From Gemmatimonadota bacterium (GTDB lineage: Bacteria > Gemmatimonadota > Gemmatimonadetes > Longimicrobiales > Longimicrobiaceae): 7,057 nucleotides of DNA. Every line of letters starts with the position of its first letter. Position 1 is the stretch's first letter. Below are positions 1 through 6,054 of the stretch, in pieces. The stretch spans positions 1 to 7,057 of the forward strand of contig JAFAYN010000253.1 in assembly GCA_019240375.1 (NCBI GenBank). Reading direction: 5' to 3'. The position numbers and the translations under genes are program-made. The notes below the pieces were generated by a model. That model did not search any database. It was not told the DNA's origin and saw only the letters and a program-made list of their open reading frames with translations.

Positions 1-1119
1 GAACGAGGCGCACACCCGCCCTGCGATGGCGCTGACCAGCTCGGCCACCGCGCCCCCCGCCCCCTGGTCCAGCGGGGCATCCTCCCCCAGGATCTTGCGG
101 CCGATCCGGAGGGCGTCGTCCTCGCCGACCAGGAGCCCTACCCCCACGGTCACCGAGCCGTCCGGGAGCGTCAGCTCCGTCCGGGTGCGGAGCACCCGCC
201 CGGCCGGCGGCGGGGCCGCCTCGCCTTCGCGCACGGCCACGTCCTGCGAGGTCATCACCCCGATCGACTGCTGCGTGGCGGTGATCAGCTCGGCCCGCAG
301 GCTCCCGCGCAGGAGGGCGACGATGGTCGCCGCCGCCGATTCCCCCACCAGCAGCGTGCGCCGCAGCTCCCGGTCGAAGGCGTCCGGGATGAAGGAGCGG
401 CGGATGACGCCGTCCAGGAGCGGCTGCTGGATCGCGGGCGCCTCGCCCGACTCGCTCAGCAGGAAGATCCTCGGGGCGAAGCTCGACCGGACGCCGCGGA
501 TCATCTGCAGCAGCCGTTGCGCGCCCAGCAGCTCCAGCCGCTCGCTGACGCAGACCAGCCCCGGCTCGAAGTCGTTGAAGAGCTGCAGCCCCACCGCCCC
601 GGTCGAGGCTTCCAGCACCTCGAAGTGGCAGTCGAGCAGGGAGCGGGCGAACTCCCGGAAGTTGGGGTCCGAGTCGATCAGCAGGAGGCGCTGCTTGCGC
701 GCCTGCCCGTCCGGACCGTGCATCGCGGAGCCCGAGGGCGCGGTGTTCTTGAGGCGCTGGAAGAGCACGTCCAGGCGCCTGTACGTTTCACCCGGGCGCA
801 AAGGTTTCACCAGGAACCCCGCCAGCCCCAGCTGGATCAGCTCCATCACCAGGTCGCGCTCGGTGTTGGCCGAGACCGAGACCACGGGGAGGCGCGCGTG
901 GACGGGGGACGAGCGGATCTCCTGAAGCGTCTGCAGCCCGTCCAGGACGGGCATGTTCACGTCGAGGAAGACCAGGTCCGGCGCCTCCGTGGCGATCACC
1001 TGCAGCGCCTGCAGCCCGTCCGCCGCCTCGAGGATGGTGCACGGGAACGCCCGCAGCAGCTTCCTCAGGATCTTCCGCGAGAACAGGTCGTCGTCGACGA
1101 TCAGGACTTTGTGCTTCAT
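1..1119 (-). CDS. Response regulator: receiver, pseudo-receiver and CheX/CheC-like domain (3' end outside window)
   Basis: The gene is open to the left edge, with 373 codons visible. The start at 1119 is chosen because a receiver fold begins at once (MKHKVLIVDDD) and GAGGCGG lies just upstream. Residues 1-125 form a complete receiver: acidic D9-D11, phosphoacceptor D53 (VFLD), S83 in the Thr/Ser position and K105 in LVKP. Residues 144-262 look like a second receiver: RLLLIDSDP keeps D149 and D151, but the phosphoacceptor position is S192 (VCVSE) and the conserved KP is missing, so it is probably a pseudo-receiver. Residues 270-373 resemble CheX/CheC-type CheY-P phosphatases: a GSVTVGVGLLVGEDDA strand region, then AVAELVSAIAG, which matches the usual ElxNmiaG helix. 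The catalytic pair there is E360 and S363 instead of Glu and Asn. Inferred role: cytoplasmic phosphate acceptor, sink or phosphatase for the adjacent CheA. The receiver call is firm; the CheX-like call is moderate because the domain is cut by the edge. Confidence 0.85.
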   Translation of the reverse strand, partial: MKHKVLIVDDDLFSRKILRKLLRAFPCTILEAADGLQALQVIATEAPDLVFLDVNMPVLDGLQTLQEIRSSPVHARLPVVSVSANTERDLVMELIQLGLAGFLVKPLRPGETYRRLDVLFQRLKNTAPSGSAMHGPDGQARKQRLLLIDSDPNFREFARSLLDCHFEVLEASTGAVGLQLFNDFEPGLVCVSERLELLGAQRLLQMIRGVRSSFAPRIFLLSESGEAPAIQQPLLDGVIRRSFIPDAFDRELRRTLLVGESAAATIVALLRGSLRAELITATQQSIGVMTSQDVAVREGEAAPPPAGRVLRTRTELTLPDGSVTVGVGLLVGEDDALRIGRKILGEDAPLDQGAGGAVAELVSAIAGRVCASF

Positions 1120-1175
1120 TCCGCCTCGGATCGATGGGGTGCCTGCGCCGGTGCGAGGCGTGTCTTCATCTACGG

Positions 1176-1203
1176 GTATCGGCAGTTCTCGGACACGGCT
1201 TTA
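1176..1203 (-). promoter_or_regulatory. Sigma-28 (FliA)-like promoter for the receiver/CheX-like gene
   Basis: Read on the minus strand, TAAAG begins at 1203 and GCCGATAC occupies 1183-1176, with 16 bases between TAAA and GCCGATAC. The established FliA consensus is TAAAGTTT-N11-GCCGATAA, equivalent to TAAA-N15-GCCGATAA. The -10 matches 7 of 8 and the -35 core is perfect, but the spacer is one base longer than ideal. It lies between the cheW terminator and the ATG at 1119, giving a leader of about 50 nt. Its activity is inferred. Confidence 0.5.
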
Positions 1204-1228
1204 CCCGCCCGCGCCGGGGCCGGAACGA

Positions 1229-1259
1229 CGCAGGGCGGCCCTTTCGGGGCCGCCCTGCG
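1229..1259 (-). terminator. Terminator-like hairpin at the end of the cheA-cheW operon
   Basis: A perfect 13-bp GC-rich inverted repeat (1229-1241 with 1247-1259) encloses a 5-base loop that reads CGAAA on the minus strand. It begins 26 bases past the cheW stop codon. Downstream on the minus strand the sequence is TCGTTCC, so there is no proper U-tract. It is either a weak intrinsic terminator of the GC-rich type or a transcript-stabilising 3' hairpin. Its position between cheW and the next promoter supports a boundary role. Confidence 0.6.
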
Positions 1260-1285
1260 GGTGGATCTCCGGCGGTGGGACGCGG

Positions 1286-1765
1286 TCAGGCCGCGGCCTC
1301 CACCGGGTTGAGCAGCCGCGCGGGGTCCATGATCAGGAGCAGCCCGCGCTCCAGGCGGATCACCCCCTGGCAGCACGCCTTCCACTGCTCGTCCAGGGTG
1401 GCGGGGACCTCGCCGATCTGGTCCGTCCCCACCTCCACCACGTCGCCCACCTCGTCCACCAGGAACGAGAACAGCTCCTCGCCGTCGCGCACCACGATGT
1501 TCATGGCGCCCTCCCCCTCGCCGCGGAGGGGGAGCCCCAGGCGGATCCGCAGGTCCACCGCGGTCACGATCTGGCCGCGGAGGTTCAGGAACCCCGCCAC
1601 GTCGGCGGGAGCCAGCGGGATCGGGGAGATCCGCTGCGGCGCCAGGACCTCCTGCGCCAGGACCACCGGGAGGCCGAGCCACTGGTCGGCCAGACGGAAC
1701 GAGACGTAGCCGCTGCGCGGGGCGTCGCCCCGGCGAACCCGCTCCGGATCTGCGGGATAGATCAT
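1286..1765 (-). CDS. cheW: CheW chemotaxis coupling protein
   Basis: This is a 159-residue single-domain CheW, the usual length for the family. CheW is a cytoplasmic adaptor with an SH3-like double barrel that links the CheA P5 domain to chemoreceptor tips. Residues about 19-150 carry the family pattern: YVSFRLADQWLGLPV at the start, the hallmark FLNLRGQIVTAVDLRIRLGLP in the middle, then ELFSFLVDEVGDVVEV, and GLLLIMDPARLL near the end. The start at 1765 is set by a perfect Shine-Dalgarno sequence 4 bases upstream. The ATG overlaps the cheA stop codon (ATGA), so translation is probably coupled to cheA. The product is expected to work with that CheA; no receptor gene is present in the window. 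The family assignment is secure. Confidence 0.96.
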   Translation of the reverse strand: MIYPADPERVRRGDAPRSGYVSFRLADQWLGLPVVLAQEVLAPQRISPIPLAPADVAGFLNLRGQIVTAVDLRIRLGLPLRGEGEGAMNIVVRDGEELFSFLVDEVGDVVEVGTDQIGEVPATLDEQWKACCQGVIRLERGLLLIMDPARLLNPVEAAA

Positions 1766-4404
1766 ACCGTCACCTCCTTCTGGCTGTAGGCTCCGGACGC
1801 GGCGGCGCGGACCGCCTCGATGACCACGTCACGATTGAACTTGGGCAGGAACTCGCAGAACCCCGCGCTCAGCCCGGTCTCCCGGTCCGAGGCCCCGCGC
1901 CCGGTCAGCGCCAGGATCGGGATCTCCGCCCAGGCGGGGTTGGCGGTGACCCGGCGCGCCAGCTCGAAGCCGTCGATCCGGGGCATGTCCACGTCCGACA
2001 CGATCACGTCGAACCGCTCGCCGCGCTCCAGCCGCTCCAGCGCCTCGGCGCCGTCGTTGGCGGTGGCCACCTCGAACGCGGAGGCCCGCAGCGCCGGCCC
2101 CACCACGTTCAGGAAGAAGGGCGAGTCGTCCACCAGGAGCACCCGGCTGCGCACCGGGGAGGTCCGCTGCGCCCCGAACCACTCGGAGCTGGCCCGGCGC
2201 AGGTAGTGGTTGATGTCGATGATCTCGGTGCTCCGGCCGACGATCACCGCCGTCCCGATCACCCCCGGCGCGTCGGACTCCATCTCGATGCGCAGCCGAT
2301 CCTCCACGATGTCGTGGATCTCGCCCACGGCCAGCCCCATGGAGCGGGTGCCGTCGGTGAACACGATCACCGGCCGCTCGTCGTCGCCGCGCACGTCCAG
2401 CTCCGGCGAGGCCGCCACCAGCGGGAGGAGCGAGCCGCGGTACTGCACCAGCCAGCGCCCGTCCGCCGCCTCGATGGACGAGGTGGGGAACTTCTCCAGC
2501 CGCGACACCAGCGCCAGCGGCACGGCGCGGGGCGTCTCGCCCCCGGCGGTGAACACCACCAGCGGGACCCTGTCCTCGTCCGACGACAGCCCGGCGATCC
2601 CCGCCCCCGACTGGTCGCCCGCACGCTCCGACTGCTCCGTCACCCCCGTGAGGGTGGCGATCCCCGGGGCGTCCAGGATCATGATCACGCGCCCGTCGCC
2701 CAGGATGGTGGTCCCGCTGTAGCAGGGGATCTCCTTGACCATCCGCCCGATCGGCTTCACCACGATCTCGTGCGTGTCGAAGATCTCGTCCACCACCAGC
2801 CCGAAGCGGTGCGCCCCCACCTGGCAGACGACGATGCTCTCCCCCTCACTCTCGCGGTGGGGGACGCGCAGCACGTCGCACAGGCGGACCAGTGGGAGGA
2901 GCGTCTCGCGCAGCCGGTAGAAGAGGGTGCCGTTGACGTCCTCGATCAGCACCCGGTTCTCCTCGCCCACCCGCACCAGCTCTACCACCCCGATCTGCGG
3001 GATGGCGAACGACTGGTCGCCGCTCCCCACGATCAGCGCGGAAAGGATGGCGAGCGTCAGCGGGATCTTGATGCGGAAGGTGGACCCCTTCCCCCGGGTG
3101 GAGGAAAGCTCGATGGTGCCGCCGATCCGCTCGATGTTGCTGCGGACCACGTCCATCCCCACGCCCCGGCCGGAAACGTTGGTGATCTTCTCGGCCGTGG
3201 AGAACCCGGGCTCGAAGATGAAGCGGAACACCTGCGCGTCGGACAGGGCCGCGGCGGCCTCGGGGCGCACCAGCTCGCGCTCCACCGCCTTGCGGCGGAT
3301 GGCGTCCACGTCCAGCCCCTTGCCGTCGTCACGGATCTCGATGACGATGTGGCCGCCCTCGTGGTAGGCGTCCAGGCGGATGGTCCCGCGCTCCGGCTTC
3401 CCGGCAGCGCGGCGCACGGCGGCGGCCTCGATCCCGTGGTCGCCCGAGTTGCGCACCATGTGGGTGAGCGGGTCCTGGATCGCCTGCAGGATCTGGCGGT
3501 CCAGCTCCGTCTCGGCCCCGGTCATCACCAGGTCGATCTGCTTGCCGCTGGCCTGCGCCAGGTCGCGGACCAGGCGCGGCAGCTTCCCCCACGCGTTCCC
3601 CACCGGCTGCATCCGGGTGCGCATCACCGCCTCCTGGAGGTCGGAGGTGACGCGGTTCAGGTGCTGCAGGGGGAGGTGGTAGCGCGAGTCGTCGTCGCCC
3701 TGCGCGAGCTGCGAGAGCTGGTTGCGGGTGAGCACCAGCTCCCCGGCCAGGTTCATCAGCAGGTCCAGGATGGAAACGCCGATGCGGAGCGAGGCGTCGG
3801 CCACGCTGGCGCGGGATTCGCTCCGCTCTCCGGGCTCCGCCGCGGGCTTCCCCGCGGCGGACGGCGCTTCCGCGCTCGCCTGTGGTACGGAGGATGCCTG
3901 TGCCTCGGCCGGCCGGGGCTCGGGCGAGGGCTCCGGAGCCGTGGCCGGGGCGGGGATCGGAGTGGGCCGGGCCCCGGGGCGGGCGTTCAGGAAGAGCGCC
4001 TCGAGCGCCGCGGGGTCGTCGTCGTCCCCGTCGCCGAGCCAGCGCTGCAGCCGGGCCACCAGGGCCGAGTCGTCGCCCTGCGGCTCGGCGTCGGAGCGCT
4101 CCAGGCCGTCGAGGATCTCCTTGACGACGTCCACCGCGGCCAGCACGTCGCTGACCACGGCGGACTGCACCTGGATCGTCCCGTCGCGGAGGAGGCCGAG
4201 GACGTTTTCGGCGGCGTGGGCGACGGCTTCCAGGCGCTCGAGCCCGAGGAAGCCACACGTTCCCTTGATTGTGTGGATGGTGCGAAAGATACTCTTGAGG
4301 AGCTCGCGATCGTCCGGAGTCTGCTCCAGCTCTACGATTTCGCGGTCGAGACGCACCAGGTTCTCGGCGCTCTCGGTCAGGAAATCCCTGAGAAGGTCGT
4401 CCAT
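1762..4404 (-). CDS. cheA: Hybrid chemotaxis histidine kinase CheA with tandem CheW-like domains and C-terminal receiver
   Basis: An 880-residue cytoplasmic kinase that phosphorylates response regulators under receptor and CheW control. Domains in order: P1/HPt 1-105, with phospho-His H44 in IHTIKG; a Pro/Ala/Glu-rich linker, about 130-200, where P2 would normally lie; P3 dimerisation 203-265; the ATPase domain about 266-450, with N-box RNSGDHGIE (N319), G1 DDGKGL (D359-L364), phenylalanine-rich FIFEPGFST, and G2 GRGVGM plus GKGS; CheW-like P5 about 452-585; a second, diverged CheW-like domain about 612-738; a receiver 753-870 with D759/D760, phosphoacceptor D804, T834 and K855. All key kinase and receiver residues are present. 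The start at 4404 is chosen because P1 begins immediately; the reading frame stays open further upstream only as antisense of the next gene. Shine-Dalgarno support is poor. CheA-receiver fusions resemble FrzE- and ChpA/PilL-type systems. The second CheW-like domain is the least certain call. Confidence 0.96.
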   Translation of the reverse strand: MDDLLRDFLTESAENLVRLDREIVELEQTPDDRELLKSIFRTIHTIKGTCGFLGLERLEAVAHAAENVLGLLRDGTIQVQSAVVSDVLAAVDVVKEILDGLERSDAEPQGDDSALVARLQRWLGDGDDDDPAALEALFLNARPGARPTPIPAPATAPEPSPEPRPAEAQASSVPQASAEAPSAAGKPAAEPGERSESRASVADASLRIGVSILDLLMNLAGELVLTRNQLSQLAQGDDDSRYHLPLQHLNRVTSDLQEAVMRTRMQPVGNAWGKLPRLVRDLAQASGKQIDLVMTGAETELDRQILQAIQDPLTHMVRNSGDHGIEAAAVRRAAGKPERGTIRLDAYHEGGHIVIEIRDDGKGLDVDAIRRKAVERELVRPEAAAALSDAQVFRFIFEPGFSTAEKITNVSGRGVGMDVVRSNIERIGGTIELSSTRGKGSTFRIKIPLTLAILSALIVGSGDQSFAIPQIGVVELVRVGEENRVLIEDVNGTLFYRLRETLLPLVRLCDVLRVPHRESEGESIVVCQVGAHRFGLVVDEIFDTHEIVVKPIGRMVKEIPCYSGTTILGDGRVIMILDAPGIATLTGVTEQSERAGDQSGAGIAGLSSDEDRVPLVVFTAGGETPRAVPLALVSRLEKFPTSSIEAADGRWLVQYRGSLLPLVAASPELDVRGDDERPVIVFTDGTRSMGLAVGEIHDIVEDRLRIEMESDAPGVIGTAVIVGRSTEIIDINHYLRRASSEWFGAQRTSPVRSRVLLVDDSPFFLNVVGPALRASAFEVATANDGAEALERLERGERFDVIVSDVDMPRIDGFELARRVTANPAWAEIPILALTGRGASDRETGLSAGFCEFLPKFNRDVVIEAVRAAASGAYSQKEVTV
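1770..1779 (-). promoter_or_regulatory. Perfect Shine-Dalgarno sequence for cheW inside the 3' end of cheA
   Basis: On the minus strand the bases read AAGGAGGTGA, which pairs with ten consecutive bases of the standard bacterial 16S rRNA 3' end. Four bases separate it from the cheW ATG. The same bases encode Lys-Glu-Val near the CheA C-terminus. It fixes the cheW start and suggests that CheW is translated strongly relative to CheA, whose own start has no comparable site. Confidence 0.85.
3836..3861 (-). repeat. Perfect 11-bp hairpin within the cheA linker
   Basis: The arms 3836-3846 and 3851-3861 are exact reverse complements with a 4-base loop (GAAG on the minus strand). It falls in codons about 182-190 of cheA, in the Ala/Pro-rich linker between P1 and the dimerisation domain. 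No T-tract follows, so it is not called a terminator. It may be only a by-product of GCC/GCG/CCC codons. Confidence 0.6.
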
Positions 4405-4462
4405 GCGCCCGTTCAGAAGTCGGGGTGGGGGGGAAACGTCCCGGTCCGCCCCGCGCCGCTGG

Positions 4463-4498
4463 CGCCTGCGTACCGTACGAGCAAAGTTTCGGCAGGCG
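4463..4498. repeat. Inverted repeat and nested palindrome in the divergent promoter region
   Basis: CGCCTGC (4463-4469) and GCAGGCG (4492-4498) are perfect 7-bp inverted arms 22 bases apart, straddling the -35 element of the rightward promoter. Within them CGTAC-C-GTACG (4469-4479) is an 11-base near-palindrome just upstream of that -35 box. Either could be an operator for a dimeric regulator, but with arms this short in GC-rich DNA chance is a real alternative. Confidence 0.4.
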
Positions 4499-4508
4499 TG
4501 TCCGATAC
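4482..4508 (+). promoter_or_regulatory. Sigma-28 (FliA)-like promoter for the histidine kinase and EAL-HDOD operon
   Basis: CAAAGTTT (4482-4489), an 11-base spacer and TCCGATAC (4501-4508) match the FliA consensus TAAAGTTT-N11-GCCGATAA at 7 of 8 and 6 of 8 positions with exact spacing. Transcription would begin near 4515, giving a leader of about 37 nt before the ATG at 4552. It stands out in an AT-poor region, which supports it. The match is seen in the sequence; use by a sigma-28 factor is inferred. Confidence 0.6.
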
Positions 4509-4512
4509 TTGA
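4486..4512 (-). promoter_or_regulatory. Weak sigma-28-like candidate promoter facing cheA
   Basis: Read on the minus strand, TCAAGTAT (4512-4505), an 11-base spacer and GCCGAAAC (4493-4486) match the FliA consensus at 6 of 8 positions in each box, with the exact spacing. It overlaps the stronger rightward match almost base for base. If used, it would give cheA a leader of roughly 75 nt. I saw no convincing sigma-70 promoter for cheA, so this is a low-confidence candidate. Confidence 0.25.
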
Positions 4513-4517
4513 AACCT

Positions 4518-4525
4518 GAGAAGGA
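4518..4525 (+). promoter_or_regulatory. Shine-Dalgarno-like GAGAAGGA ahead of the histidine kinase
   Basis: This purine run is 26 bases before the annotated ATG, too far for normal initiation, but 8 bases before an in-frame CTG at 4534-4536. Starting there would add six residues. Either the true start is a rare CTG or the ATG is initiated by a weak or leaderless-like route. The site lies only a few bases after the predicted transcription start. Confidence 0.4.
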
Positions 4526-4551
4526 AACCGATCCTGCAACCCGGTAGATCG

Positions 4552-6054
4552 ATGCCCAACCGCCGCCCTTCCGACGGCAGCACCGTCGCTGCCTTCCACC
4601 CCCTGATCCGCGGCTTCGCGGACGCGGTGGAAACGGGAGTGCTCCTTCTCGACGCGGAGGGACGGGTCCGCTACGTCAACCCGTCCGAAGCGGCCCGATG
4701 GGGCGAGGCCGCGGCGCCGCTGGCGGGGCGCGACTTCTTCCGCGAGCTGGCGCCGGTGCTGGAGCGGAGCGGGGAGGGCGCCCGCTACCGCGCCGCGACC
4801 CCTTCCGCCCCGGTGGAGGTGGACACGGAGGCGGAGATCGCGGGCGGGAGCGGCGCACGCACCGCGCGCATCCTCCTTCGCTCGGTATGGGCGGAGGGGA
4901 CCGCGTGGGGGGTGGTGCTGCTGGAGGACCGCACCGCGCTGGCGGCCGAGCAGGAGCGGCGCAGGAACGCCGAGCGGATGGCCTCCATCGGCCAGCTCGC
5001 CGCCGGGCTGGCGCACGAGGTGAACAACCCGCTCGCCTCCATCCGCAGCTTCGCGCAGCTCCTGATCCGCGACGCGGCGAGCGATTCGCACCGCCACGCG
5101 CTGGAGCTGATCGTGGCCGAGTGCGACCGGATCACCACGGTCATGGACCGGCTGGTGTCGATGATCCGCAACCAGGGCGGGGACAGCCGGACCCGCGTGG
5201 ACCTGAACGTGGCGGTCCACGACATCCTGGAAACGCAGCGCTACGCCCTGGCCTCCGGCGGGATCGAGGTGCGCACCGACCTGCAGGAGCCGCTCTCGCC
5301 CGTGGCGGGCGACCCGGGCGCGCTGCAGCAGATGGTGCTGGAGCTGGTGCTGCACGCCGAGCGCGCCCTGGCGAAGCGGGAGGGGACGCGGCTGCTGGTG
5401 ATCCGGAGCCGCGAAACGTCGCGCGGGATCAGCCTGGCCGTGTACGACAACGGCCCCGGGGTTCCCCGCGACCACCTGAGCCGGATCTTCACCGCCGGCG
5501 AGAGCAGCGCCGGGCTGGGGCTGTCGGTGGCCGCGGGGATCGTGCGCGACCACTTCGGCGAGATCTGGATGGAGAGCGAGGAGGGGCGCAACACCACCCT
5601 GGTGGTGGAGCTGCCGCGCGCCGGGGAGATCCAGACGCGCGCCCAGCCCCGCCCGCAGGTGCAGGCCACCGGGGCCGCCCCCTCCCCCCAGCGTCCGCTG
5701 CACGTGCTGCTGGCCGACGACGAGGCGACGCTGCGCATGGCGCTCCGCATGTACCTGGAGCGCCGCGGCCACCGGGTCACCACCGCCGCCGACGCGGAGG
5801 AGGCGTGGACCCTCGCGAACCAGCAGGAGTTCGACGTGGCGCTGGTGGACGCGCGCATGCCCGGCGACGGGGTGCGGCTGCTGGAAAGGCTGGAAGAGCT
5901 CCCCTCGCTGGCGGGGCGCACCGCCCTGATGACGGGCGACCTGGGGAGGGTGCGGGAGCGGCAGGGGGTGTCCACCGGGCGCCCCGCGCTGACCAAGCCC
6001 TTCAAGATGGAGGAGATGGTCCGCCTGCTGGAGACGCTGGGGCTGGGACGATGA
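4552..6054 (+). CDS. Hybrid sensor histidine kinase (PAS, HisKA, ATPase, receiver), apparently soluble
   Basis: A 500-residue protein with no signal peptide or membrane segment. Residues about 15-130 look like a PAS sensor (AVETGVLLLDAEGRVRYVNP), so the signal is probably cytoplasmic. Residues 141-210 are HisKA, with phospho-His H155 in GLAHEVNNPLASIRSFAQ, the NtrB-like class. Residues about 250-355 are the ATPase domain: G1 is DNGPGV (D299-V304) and G2 is GLGL (321-324). However, the N-box Asn is His (H268 in LVLHAERA) and the usual PFFTTK segment is reduced to RIFTAGESSAGLGL, so ATP binding may be impaired. After a Pro/Gln-rich linker (about 360-382), residues 383-497 are a receiver with D389/D390, D433, T461 and K482 (TKPF). 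The only ATG start is at 4552 and its ribosome-binding site is poor; an in-frame CTG at 4534 has a better one. The gene overlaps the next by ATGA. Confidence 0.93.
   Translation: MPNRRPSDGSTVAAFHPLIRGFADAVETGVLLLDAEGRVRYVNPSEAARWGEAAAPLAGRDFFRELAPVLERSGEGARYRAATPSAPVEVDTEAEIAGGSGARTARILLRSVWAEGTAWGVVLLEDRTALAAEQERRRNAERMASIGQLAAGLAHEVNNPLASIRSFAQLLIRDAASDSHRHALELIVAECDRITTVMDRLVSMIRNQGGDSRTRVDLNVAVHDILETQRYALASGGIEVRTDLQEPLSPVAGDPGALQQMVLELVLHAERALAKREGTRLLVIRSRETSRGISLAVYDNGPGVPRDHLSRIFTAGESSAGLGLSVAAGIVRDHFGEIWMESEEGRNTTLVVELPRAGEIQTRAQPRPQVQATGAAPSPQRPLHVLLADDEATLRMALRMYLERRGHRVTTAADAEEAWTLANQQEFDVALVDARMPGDGVRLLERLEELPSLAGRTALMTGDLGRVRERQGVSTGRPALTKPFKMEEMVRLLETLGLGR

Noticed and set aside
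294..373. PilZ domain as the C-terminal part of the left-edge protein (residue positions)
   Set aside because: The characteristic RxxxR and DxSxxG motifs are absent, whereas the strand pattern and the AELVSAIAG helix fit CheX/CheC better.
26..1311. Overlapping plus-strand open frames at the left edge
   Set aside because: They are Ser/Arg/Pro- or Gln/Val/His-rich shadows of the receiver/CheX-like gene; the minus frame shows conserved receiver residues.
3836..3861. Internal cheA hairpin as an intrinsic terminator
   Set aside because: No T-tract follows on either strand and it lies inside a domain linker of an intact gene.
4422..4433. G-quadruplex in the divergent region
   Set aside because: Only two adjacent G runs (4 and 7) occur, which is not the usual four-run pattern.
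2206..4512. Plus-strand 768-codon open frame
   Set aside because: It is the antisense shadow of cheA, rich in His, Asp, Val, Gln and Arg without any recognisable domain, and the opposite strand encodes a full CheA.
4405..5772. Minus-strand reading frame extending cheA upstream by about 456 codons
   Set aside because: It runs antisense to the well-supported histidine kinase, has low-complexity His/Arg/Gln/Ala-rich content typical of GC-rich shadow frames, and the CheA P1 domain starts cleanly at 4404.
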